Shown: positions 13,362-19,251 of the stretch, in pieces
How positions within the stretch are numbered: the stretch's first letter is position 1
How the letters are laid out: every line of letters starts with the position of its first letter
The notes under the pieces: model-generated
Databases searched by the model: none
What the model saw: the letters and a program-made list of their open reading frames with translations, nothing else
Told to the model about the DNA's origin: nothing
Made by a program: the position numbers and the translations under genes
Source: a virus
IMG/VR virus record: IMGVR_UViG_3300030012_003880
Location: 1 to 22,238 of that record
Length of the DNA: 22,238 nucleotides
Reading direction: 5' to 3' (one strand)

Positions 13362-13388
13362 CTCCGTGTGTGTGTCGCTCTTTCGAGC
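13362..13388 (-). promoter_or_regulatory. GAAA-loop hairpin plus CACACACAC-GGAG leader
   Basis: Read leftward, GCTC-GAAA-GAGC (13377-13388), then GA, a CA tract and GGAG (13362-13365). It sits at the 5' end of the P5 transcript, close to the predicted start near 13390. Confidence 0.55.
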
Positions 13389-13396
13389 TTGGGGCG

Positions 13397-13433
13397 ATGA
13401 TACTCATCCCACGGCCCCCGTCAAGTGACTTTA
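13397..13433 (-). promoter_or_regulatory. Leftward promoter P5 with palindromic -35/operator
   Basis: Read leftward: TAAAGTCACTTGA (13421-13433), -35 TTGACG (13419-13424), 16-base spacer, -10 TATCAT (13397-13402), the best -10 of the five. The A-run 13434-13440 upstream could act as an UP element. Drives 13352 and 12843-13100. Confidence 0.68.
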
Positions 13434-13819
13434 TAAAAAAAGATTCTAAATGTCTGTTTTTTCTGTGCCGTCTTGCGGTTTTGACCGTGGCTATGGTGGA
13501 TTACCGGGCAAATGTGGGTGGGATGGGGTGGAGTGTTTGCGTCCCATCTCCGACCCATGGGTGTGTGATAGGGGATGGGGGCACCTAGCTCAAGGCCTTC
13601 AGTACACACACCGTCCGTTGTCTGTGTCCGGTATTGGCTATTGTAGGACACACCCCCACGCAGACCCCCGGTGCCGCACTCATTTGTTCGTATGCTCCGG
13701 GCGCGCTCACGGTCTACGCGCGTACGTACACACGCGCGAGCGCAGAGGGGGGGGTGACCTTCGAGTCGATCGCAGGGTACCCATAGTATCAGGCGGATGC
13801 CGCCCCTCCGCTACAAAAT
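13434..13819. other. Gene-free region with inverted repeats and G-runs
   Basis: No convincing gene on either strand. Contents: a G-run cluster on the plus strand (GGG, GGG, GGGG at 13516-13528 and GGGG, GGGGG at 13571-13581), an inverted repeat TGTGTCC/GGACACA (13623-13629, 13646-13652), an alternating purine-pyrimidine stretch with hairpin CGCGCGT/ACGCGCG (13717-13723, 13732-13738), a G8 run (13747-13754), AGGGTACCCATA (13774-13785) and a hairpin GGCGG-ATG-CCGCC (13792-13804). Such density fits a replication origin, a regulatory site or a structured RNA; which one cannot be told by eye. Confidence 0.5.
13774..13785. repeat. AGGGTACCCATA repeat, copy 1
   Basis: Exact 12-base copy of 14672-14683 with palindromic core GGGTACCC. 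The two copies flank the three-gene leftward mini-operon. Confidence 0.5.
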
Positions 13820-14026
13820 CTAGGCTTGAGAACTTTGCTGCCGCCCAGCGATAACGTCAGCATATGTCACCTTGTCATAAGGCTTGGCCAACTTAGCGAG
13901 CGCCTGTTGTGTAGCCGTCATGGGTTTTTTGGCTGAATAGCCTTTACCCTTTTTTGGCTTTGGTGGTCGCTTTGGGGACTTTTTTCCTGGCTTTGGTCTT
14001 GGCATTGGCTTTGATTTTCCGCCCAT
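13820..14026 (-). CDS. Lys/Pro-rich basic protein, 68 aa
   Basis: The N-terminal half is extremely basic and proline-rich (KSKPMPRPKPGKKSPKRPPK), followed by a helical tail with YDKVTYADVIAGRQQ. It looks like a nucleic-acid-coating or condensing peptide, though no family is recognised. ATG 14026 has AGGAG seven bases upstream; the longer frame to 14128 is not used. The first 83 bases overlap the 3' end of the next gene in another frame, where that protein also becomes Lys-rich. Could be a DNA-binding or virion-associated peptide. Confidence 0.65.
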   Translation of the reverse strand: MGGKSKPMPRPKPGKKSPKRPPKPKKGKGYSAKKPMTATQQALAKLAKPYDKVTYADVIAGRQQSSQA

Positions 14027-14225
14027 CTCTAATCTCCTGGATTGCAGTAAGTAGTAAGTCAGCCTGATCATCACGAAGTGTAGCGACCATGCTGGATTCA
14101 GACCCATAGGTGCCAAATGGCTCGCCATGCAATACCAGTCGAACGGACCTCTGGCCTATGGGGTACACGATGACCTCGGTAAAGTTGACGTCATCAGTGA
14201 CCATGCGAAGCGTTGGTATATTCAT
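13944..14225 (-). CDS. Hypothetical protein with Lys-rich tail, 93 aa
   Basis: Not recognised. Residues 1-65 look like a small alpha/beta fold (VNFTEVIVYPIGQRSVRLVL, LRDDQADLLLTAIQEIRDG), then a tail AKTKARKKVPKATTKAKKG of basic residues that could contact DNA. ATG 14225 overlaps the upstream TGA as ATGA. The tail-coding DNA also encodes the start of the Lys/Pro-rich neighbour in a second frame. Confidence 0.7.
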   Translation of the reverse strand: MNIPTLRMVTDDVNFTEVIVYPIGQRSVRLVLHGEPFGTYGSESSMVATLRDDQADLLLTAIQEIRDGRKIKANAKTKARKKVPKATTKAKKG

Positions 14226-14512
14226 CGTACGATGATTGCCTCTATATGTTCGGGTTGGTCGTGATCTGCATCTTTTAGCTGCACTGGCTCTTGTACCACG
14301 ACTGCGGATCTGTAGTCCCCGTTGGGCATTTGCACCAAAACGGGCAGCCAGGGGTCTTTCATCAGGAAAGTCGCCAGCTCACAAGACACAAGCTGTGACT
14401 CCAGGTCTTTTTGGCTAATAGACATGCGATGGATATTGGTCCAATTCATCATCATTGGCAAGAACCGCGCAAAACCCCGCACGTAATTTATACACTTTGT
14501 GGGTAAATACAC
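14222..14512 (-). CDS. Hypothetical protein, 96 aa
   Basis: Not recognised. The core from SISQKDLESQLVSCEL to the end has WLPVLVQMPNGDYRSAVVVQ and an acidic C-terminal region, a compact alpha/beta look. The GTG at 14512 has AAGG a few bases upstream; internal ATGs (about 14425-14455) lack clear Shine-Dalgarno sites, so the start is uncertain. First gene of a three-gene leftward set coupled by ATGA and overlap. Confidence 0.62.
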   Translation of the reverse strand: MYLPTKCINYVRGFARFLPMMMNWTNIHRMSISQKDLESQLVSCELATFLMKDPWLPVLVQMPNGDYRSAVVVQEPVQLKDADHDQPEHIEAIIVR

Positions 14513-14527
14513 GGATGGCCTTGCGGA

Positions 14528-14554
14528 CCGGGGTTTGTGCGTTTTAAAACCCGG
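14528..14554. repeat. Imperfect hairpin CCGGGGTTT / AAAACCCGG
   Basis: Stem of nine with one mismatch (14528-14536 with 14546-14554). It lies in the gap between leftward and rightward gene sets. A second hairpin with one bulge (GAG-CCGT/ACGG-CTC, about 14599-14617) lies nearby. Both may form a divergent control or transcript-start structure. Confidence 0.35.
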
Positions 14555-14671
14555 AGGGTGATTGGAATGGAGGGGGGTTCTCAGGGGGGAGGAAACGAGG
14601 GAGGCCGTTTCACGGCTCCTTGCGTATCATATTTTTGGCCTTCTGTAAATATGGGGTGCCTGTTTTTCTGA

Positions 14672-14699
14672 AGGGTACCCATATTGGGGGCAATATACT
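14672..14699 (+). promoter_or_regulatory. AGGGTACCCATA repeat copy 2 with a TATACT -10-like box
   Basis: AGGGTACCCATA (14672-14683) ends ten bases before TATACT (14694-14699), at about the place of a -35 element, while no good -35 box is present. This would suit an activator-dependent rightward promoter for the gene beginning near 14703. Inference from spacing only. Confidence 0.35.
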
Positions 14700-14702
14700 A
14701 CG

Positions 14703-15080
14703 GTGCGCGGCGTGAGACACCGCTTTGACCGAAAATGGGGGGACTTTCCCCGGACCTGCAAAGATTGTGGGTTTACCGAGCACGGTATGGAGCGAGCTGG
14801 GCCTAGAAATGGCAAGAGAATTATGGTGTCGAACACCGCCTGGGGGCCAAAACGTCCTAGAACGCGCCGTGACCGTTTTTGTCGCAGCAAAGAGATGGGC
14901 TTTGACGCTGTATCTGCCAGACGGGCAGGCGGTGACTGGGTTGCCCTAAATCTTGGCAGGGGAGAATTTATGGTAGGGGCAGAATATGCCGAGCGATTGC
15001 TAGAGTGCCTAGTGGAGATGTTCGATTCAGAGGAAGAGTCCGAAGACTGTCAGCCCAGTCACCACCGAGAGCCATCGTAG
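14703..15080 (+). CDS. Hypothetical protein with CxxC start, up to 125 aa
   Basis: Not recognised. The N-terminal part is basic with CKDC near residue 19; the C-terminal half (GDWVALNLGRGEFMVGAEYAERLLECLVEMFD) looks like a folded domain with an acidic tail. The GTG at 14703 lacks a good Shine-Dalgarno, and later starts (ATG near 14788 or 14896) are possible. Its last 54 bases overlap the end of a convergent leftward gene. Either product may be real in full or part. Confidence 0.5.
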   Translation: MRGVRHRFDRKWGDFPRTCKDCGFTEHGMERAGPRNGKRIMVSNTAWGPKRPRTRRDRFCRSKEMGFDAVSARRAGGDWVALNLGRGEFMVGAEYAERLLECLVEMFDSEEESEDCQPSHHREPS

Positions 15081-15248
15081 AACCCACCCTATATCGGAGT
15101 GTACGTCCAGAAAGTTTGCACTTGTGGTGTAGGTTGCGTTTTGAAAGTCTTCAATTAGGTATGTAAGCCGCTTTTGCTCGCCGTCCTGCATGCGCTCCAT
15201 GTCTTTAAGCTTGCTTTCCATGATTTCACACTTTGCACATTCACTCAT
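15027..15248 (-). CDS. Small coiled-coil protein with C-terminal membrane anchor, 73 aa
   Basis: Starts MSECAKCEIMESKLKDMERM, a short CxxC-like head and charged helix that suits coiled coil, and ends with the hydrophobic run WVLRWLSVVTGLTVFGLFL, a probable membrane span. ATG 15248 has GAGG upstream; the longer frame to 15317 is not used. This architecture (coiled coil plus one span) is common in phage hemolysin XhlA-like or spanin-adjacent accessory proteins, but no signature is decisive. Its 3' end overlaps the convergent gene at 14703-15080. Confidence 0.65.
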   Translation of the reverse strand: MSECAKCEIMESKLKDMERMQDGEQKRLTYLIEDFQNATYTTSANFLDVHSDIGWVLRWLSVVTGLTVFGLFL

Positions 15249-15296
15249 TAGGGCCTCTTTTCTGTGTTTTGCGGTATCTACATCGTAATATGACGC

Positions 15297-15581
15297 ATGG
15301 ACCGCACGCGCAACCAAATGGCTGACCGTATTCTACGAAGCAAATTTCAGCCAGATGCCGAGATACCAGGTTATGGAGTCACCGTCAGCGAGTTTATACA
15401 CCAGCTTAGACACGGTGGGGAGCAGGCCGATGACTTTCTTGAGGGTATGTCCAATATGGCTGCGGCTCGACTGCGTCTTATTTTGCCAAAAAGCGCCGTC
15501 TCAAGGGACCATCCAAAGGGAATTGTTGCTGCGGTAGTTCGCAAGAAGAAGAAAAAGTCAAAATATCCTAAACTTTTGTGA
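15297..15581 (+). CDS. Hypothetical protein with basic tail, 94 aa
   Basis: Not recognised. Helical (VSEFIHQLRHGGEQADDFLEGM, NMAAARLRLIL) with a C-terminal RKKKKKSKYPK tail that could bind DNA. No Shine-Dalgarno stands before ATG 15297, but a TAATAT box (15286-15291) lies just upstream, so it may be read from a near-leaderless transcript. It begins 48 bases from the divergent membrane gene and precedes the packaging genes. Confidence 0.6.
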   Translation: MDRTRNQMADRILRSKFQPDAEIPGYGVTVSEFIHQLRHGGEQADDFLEGMSNMAAARLRLILPKSAVSRDHPKGIVAAVVRKKKKKSKYPKLL

Positions 15582-15620
15582 TTCGCTGGACATTTTTTTT
15601 GGGGTATATACAGTCGGGCT

Positions 15621-16202
15621 ATGCCAAAACCCGCTGAAGATACCAAAAACGCACCATTTACTGCCTCTCGACCTTCGCCGCCCAGGATGGCTGAAGGTGG
15701 TTCACCGTGGCCTATAGCCCTTGATTCGGCTTTGCAGCGAGAACTGACCAACCTGATGAGGGCAACTGGTCTTAAAAGCAGCCGGCCTATCATGGATTTT
15801 GTTGGCGAGTTGCTTGTTTCTTGGTGGGAGCCGCAAATCCCTAGTGATGCTTACAGCCTTTCCAAGGCAGAGCGGCAAGACACGGTTACTCTTAGCAATG
15901 GAAACGGTCTATATAGCCACGATATGAGCTGGCATGTATACTGCCGCTTGGATAAAATTGCTAAAGCGATAGGCACAACGCCGTCTGCGATGGTTTTAAT
16001 TGCCATGCATACTAATCGCATCCGCACTTTCTTGAGGGCAATACCCCCATCTCGGACCACTGCGCGCATGAGCGGCATCCGAAACTCAATAGTTGCTACC
16101 ATGGATGCCATTGATGACGCCGAGATTGCCCGTGAACAGAAGGCAGCAAAGAAGAAGGTAAGTCGCAAGAAAGCGAAAACGGCAACCCCTGCCACTGCAT
16201 GA
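15621..16202 (+). CDS. Candidate terminase small subunit
   Basis: 193 aa, no family recognised directly. Two segments (about 33-70 and 102-138) look like short DNA-binding helical units with an RHH/HTH feel (LDSALQRELTNLMRATGL; HVYCRLDKIAKAIGTTPSAM), and the tail (from about 170) is Lys-rich (KKKVSRKKAK). It ends in a four-base ATGA overlap with the large terminase, which is the usual place and coupling for TerS. TerS recognises the packaging site and hands DNA to TerL. The start ATG 15621 lacks a strong Shine-Dalgarno; an ATG at residue 23 is an alternative. The TerS role is inference from context and composition. Confidence 0.6.
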   Translation: MPKPAEDTKNAPFTASRPSPPRMAEGGSPWPIALDSALQRELTNLMRATGLKSSRPIMDFVGELLVSWWEPQIPSDAYSLSKAERQDTVTLSNGNGLYSHDMSWHVYCRLDKIAKAIGTTPSAMVLIAMHTNRIRTFLRAIPPSRTTARMSGIRNSIVATMDAIDDAEIAREQKAAKKKVSRKKAKTATPATA

Positions 16203-18079
16203 GCCGTCGTGGCGACATATGGCTGGCTCTAAGCAAAGACCCCTATCTGTTTTTCAAGCGTTGCCTGAAGATTCGCGTCAAAACTGACAACGGAATCGAG
16301 ATGCTGCCGTTTGAGCCAAACAATGAGCAGCGTGCTGTAATAGATTGGGTGCTGCACTGCATCGAAAACAAGAAGCCGGTCCGGGTGATTATCAACAAAT
16401 GTCGCCGTCTCGGCATGTCTACAGCCATCGAGGCCATTGGTTACTGGCTGTGTACCTTCAATCCAAACCTGTTTGCACTGGTAATAGCCCAGCTAGACCA
16501 GGCCACGAGGGAGATTGCAGGCATTGCGCGTAACTTTAAGAATAACTTAGACCCTCAGTTTGCGCGAATGTTTCCACATTCATTGCCGAAGAGCCGTGGT
16601 AACACGCTTGAGTGGTCATCCGATGTTGAGGGCGTGACCTGGGGCTCAAAGTTTCGCAGCATCACACAGGGCTCAACAGAAGCAAACCGGGGTGGCGACC
16701 CCTCATTTATACATATATCGGAGCTTGCAGCATGGGACCATTTACGGCGCTCGACTACTGCCGAGGCGCAGCTTACATCAACGCTGGCCTCTATGTTATC
16801 GGAATCATTTACATTTGTTCTAATTGAGTCTACAGCGAAAGGCGCAAGCGGCAGCCACTACAATCGTTTCAAGTCTGCGTGGCGAGATTGGACGGAAAGC
16901 CAGGACCACGCCATCTGGAGACCTTTTTTCTTTAGTTGGCAAGGAGTCCCCAAGTATACCACAGGCATCAGCGAAGACGAAGCAAGATTGCATGACGAGA
17001 TGCTGGCTCTGTGGGAGCAGGGTGATGTCTTGCGCTCTACCAGCAAAAGCAAAAAAGAGAACACGTTTCACAACAAAGCTCGTCTTATTGCTAAAGATGA
17101 ACTGCGGTACTGGCACCGCACAGATGGGTGGGCGTGGTTTGACAGGTGTTTCGAGTACGGCCTTACTCCTAGTGAAATGCGGTGGGGGTTGAATAAACGC
17201 CAAGAATTCGGTGACTTAGACGAGTTTGACCAAGAGTTTCCGTTGTCTTGGCAGATGTCGTTTATTGCCTCCGGCTCAAGAGCCATTGACCAGCGGGTCA
17301 TATCAGAGTGGGCATCTAAGCCGTTGCCCGATGGGTTCAGACAGTTCAGAGAGTTTATTGACGTGGACGGCGATATACAGCCTGGTGGCACTGGTCTTGA
17401 GTGGCAGATGTACAGGAAGCCGGTACCGGGCCATGAATACATCATTGGAACGGACTCTGCGATGGGCTCAAAGGACGGTGACTGGTCAGCAGCACGGGTT
17501 TACGACCGACACGCCAAAGAGATAGTAGCAGAACTCTACTCTAAGTACTCTCCAGAGTTTCTTGGGGAGCAGGCTGTTCTGGCTGCGAAGTATTATAACA
17601 GGGCGTTTATCTCACCAGAGGCTAACAATCACGGCTATTCAACCATCAGCCACATTGTAAATACTATGGGATATCGCCAAATGCAGTTGCGACGTCCCGG
17701 CAAGGCAATACGTCCCGGCAAAGATGCCTCGCAGATATATGGCACAATCATTGGCTCCTATAATAAGGCCAGGATTATTGATGAGCTGCGTCGAAGAATA
17801 CGAGACAAGGCATACACCGAGCACTCTCGACGCTTCTGCCATGAGTGTACCACGTATGTTCGCACTCAATCTGGCCGCTATGACCACATGCCAGGGGAGC
17901 ATGATGACCTGATTGACTGCACGGCTCTTATATTTGAAGCGGACAATAGAATGCGGCCTGTGTTAGAAGTGTCAGATAATTTGACTAAAGCTAAAGAGAT
18001 GGACGACATTGCATCACGCGGCGGTCGCAGGCGAGGTGTTCGTCCTCAGAAGCGATTCTACCGTGGAGGTGGCCGATGA
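16199..18079 (+). CDS. terL: Terminase large subunit (ATPase and nuclease)
   Basis: 626 aa. DNA packaging motor: the ATPase domain threads DNA into the prohead and the nuclease domain cuts it. Seen: Walker A-like NKCRRLGMST (66-75, the CRR-x-GMST style of terminases), Walker B SFIHISE with E175 as catalytic carboxylate, coupling-type segment LIESTAKG (208-215), then the RNase H-like nuclease with GTDSAMG (D419), SPEANNHG (E474) and HDDLIDC (D569/D570, D573). The C-terminal tail is Arg/Gly-rich. Length is normal for the family. The start overlaps the candidate TerS by ATGA, and the end overlaps the next gene the same way. Confidence 0.94.
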   Translation: MSRRGDIWLALSKDPYLFFKRCLKIRVKTDNGIEMLPFEPNNEQRAVIDWVLHCIENKKPVRVIINKCRRLGMSTAIEAIGYWLCTFNPNLFALVIAQLDQATREIAGIARNFKNNLDPQFARMFPHSLPKSRGNTLEWSSDVEGVTWGSKFRSITQGSTEANRGGDPSFIHISELAAWDHLRRSTTAEAQLTSTLASMLSESFTFVLIESTAKGASGSHYNRFKSAWRDWTESQDHAIWRPFFFSWQGVPKYTTGISEDEARLHDEMLALWEQGDVLRSTSKSKKENTFHNKARLIAKDELRYWHRTDGWAWFDRCFEYGLTPSEMRWGLNKRQEFGDLDEFDQEFPLSWQMSFIASGSRAIDQRVISEWASKPLPDGFRQFREFIDVDGDIQPGGTGLEWQMYRKPVPGHEYIIGTDSAMGSKDGDWSAARVYDRHAKEIVAELYSKYSPEFLGEQAVLAAKYYNRAFISPEANNHGYSTISHIVNTMGYRQMQLRRPGKAIRPGKDASQIYGTIIGSYNKARIIDELRRRIRDKAYTEHSRRFCHECTTYVRTQSGRYDHMPGEHDDLIDCTALIFEADNRMRPVLEVSDNLTKAKEMDDIASRGGRRRGVRPQKRFYRGGGR

Positions 18080-18300
18080 CGATTGCAATTATCGCTGCGG
18101 CTTTGATTGTAGGCATTTGGATTGGGTGGACGGCGAGAGACTGGATGCACGATTTACTTGTGAAATACAGCGAACTGCCTGATTTTCCAGACGCACCTGA
18201 AGAATCAAATGCGCTATATTGGTCGCAGGTGCCAGTGCATCAGAAGCGACAGCTTTCTATTGCTTTGTCAAAGCGTGATAAGCAAAACGGTGAGGGCTAG
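18076..18300 (+). CDS. Small membrane protein, 74 aa
   Basis: N-terminal span TIAIIAAALIVGIWIGWTA (residues 2-20), then an acidic and Pro-rich middle and a basic tail. ATG 18076 overlaps the terL stop (ATGA) with GGAGG upstream. It could be a small membrane or virion-associated protein. No family recognised. Confidence 0.7.
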   Translation: MTIAIIAAALIVGIWIGWTARDWMHDLLVKYSELPDFPDAPEESNALYWSQVPVHQKRQLSIALSKRDKQNGEG

Positions 18301-18301
18301 G

Positions 18302-18664
18302 ATGAATTACGGCAAAAAAGACAAAAAGCCTGTAGCAGGGTTTGGTGACATAGCAGGGCTACCGGGCGGTGTTTTTGAGCCATCGACATCGGATGGCATG
18401 GCTTTGCTTGAGAAAATGATTGGCACTGCGCCTATGGGCTCTTCCGAGCAAGACAGAGCTCGACGAATAGCAAGAGAAATGGAGTCAAGAACACTGATGA
18501 GGCTTACCAAGGATGTCCCAAAGATGTCCTTTAAGTTTGTGGAAAAGGTAGCAAAAGATCCGTTTGGATTGGCCGCAGAGAATGCAGCATCAGAGCTTTT
18601 TGGCCTAAAGTCGAAGCCAACTGAGTTTCAAAGCATTACCGGCCCACTAGGAGAGGACTTTTAA
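18302..18664 (+). CDS. Hypothetical protein, 120 aa
   Basis: Not recognised. Basic start (NYGKKDKKPVAGFGDIAGL) then helical charged regions (EQDRARRIAREMESRTLMRL) and a C-terminal LFGLKSKPTEF segment. ATG 18302 is used, with GAGGG upstream, not the longer frame from 18209, because it sits right after the previous stop. It lies in the packaging-head cluster and may be a head-completion or virion protein. Confidence 0.7.
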   Translation: MNYGKKDKKPVAGFGDIAGLPGGVFEPSTSDGMALLEKMIGTAPMGSSEQDRARRIAREMESRTLMRLTKDVPKMSFKFVEKVAKDPFGLAAENAASELFGLKSKPTEFQSITGPLGEDF

Positions 18665-18928
18665 ATGCTGGAGTTTATATTACCTGCTGTTATTGGCGGA
18701 CTGTTTGGGCTTGCTAAAGGCGACCCGGAAATCCCTGAGCCACCGAAGCCGCGAAAGCCTAGACCTCAATTCATTCCTCCGCAGTCTACAGCCGCTCCAG
18801 CGGCAATGATGGACCCAGGATCTGCAATGCCGATGATGACTGCCACGCCGCAGTCCCAGCTTGCGGCCTTGAGCATGTTTAGCCTTGACAGCGATGACAA
18901 AAACCCATTCAAAAAAGGAATGTCCTAA
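18665..18928 (+). CDS. Small protein with hydrophobic start and Pro/Met-rich body, 87 aa
   Basis: A short hydrophobic helix LEFILPAVIGGLFGLAKG is followed by a low-complexity Pro-rich segment (EPPKPRKPRPQ) and Ala/Met-rich tail. ATG 18665 abuts the previous TAA, with AGGAGAGG ahead of it. Similar small Gly-leader, Pro-rich proteins occur beside podovirus-type portal genes and are thought virion-linked, but the function is not known. Confidence 0.72.
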   Translation: MLEFILPAVIGGLFGLAKGDPEIPEPPKPRKPRPQFIPPQSTAAPAAMMDPGSAMPMMTATPQSQLAALSMFSLDSDDKNPFKKGMS

Positions 18929-19248
18929 TGAATGCCGAACCAATGGACGAGGGCAGGCCGAAGTTTACTTTTGAGGCTGCTGATACATCTCTCTTTGACC
19001 CAAGCATGTTGCGTGAAGCCCTAGCAAAGCAAATACGAACCGGTGTTGTTGGTGGCGGCGCTGCGCCACGTTCCCCAATGAAGGCGAATACGGTGCTTAA
19101 TCTTAAAGATCGCTTTCGCCGTAAAAAGTTTCAAGAGGCTATGAGTAACCCTATGGGCCTAAATCCTTCGCAGATGGCTGCGTTGACAATGGTTCCTGGT
19201 ATGGGGCAGACATCAGCAGACACATCTCAGTTGTATCGACAAGGATAG
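18928..19248 (+). CDS. Hypothetical protein, 106 aa
   Basis: Not recognised. Acidic start (PMDEGRPKFTFEAADTSLFDPSML), a Gly-rich hinge (VVGGGAAPRSP), then basic KDRFRRKKFQEAM and a Met/Pro-rich tail. ATG 18928 shares a base with the previous stop, with AAGGA about eight bases upstream. Four bases before portal. Possibly a head or connector accessory protein by position. Confidence 0.7.
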   Translation: MNAEPMDEGRPKFTFEAADTSLFDPSMLREALAKQIRTGVVGGGAAPRSPMKANTVLNLKDRFRRKKFQEAMSNPMGLNPSQMAALTMVPGMGQTSADTSQLYRQG

Positions 19249-19251
19249 TAA

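Noticed and set aside
13421-13651. 76-aa open frame on the minus strand
   Set aside because: GTG start without a spaced Shine-Dalgarno, His/Pro-rich low-quality sequence, and its end covers the P5 operator.
13450-13854. 134-aa open frame on the plus strand in the gene-free region
   Set aside because: Its composition (Cys, Arg, Gly, His from G/C-rich repeats) is not protein-like, there is no ribosome-binding site, and it would run into the 3' end of a supported leftward gene.
14627-14890. 87-aa open frame on the minus strand
   Set aside because: It is opposite the plus-strand gene from 14703, has no ribosome-binding site and would cover the AGGGTACCCATA repeat and -10-like box.
15593-15600. 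T8 run after the 94-aa gene as a terminator
   Set aside because: No stem stands before it, and it lies just ahead of the packaging genes where read-through is likely.
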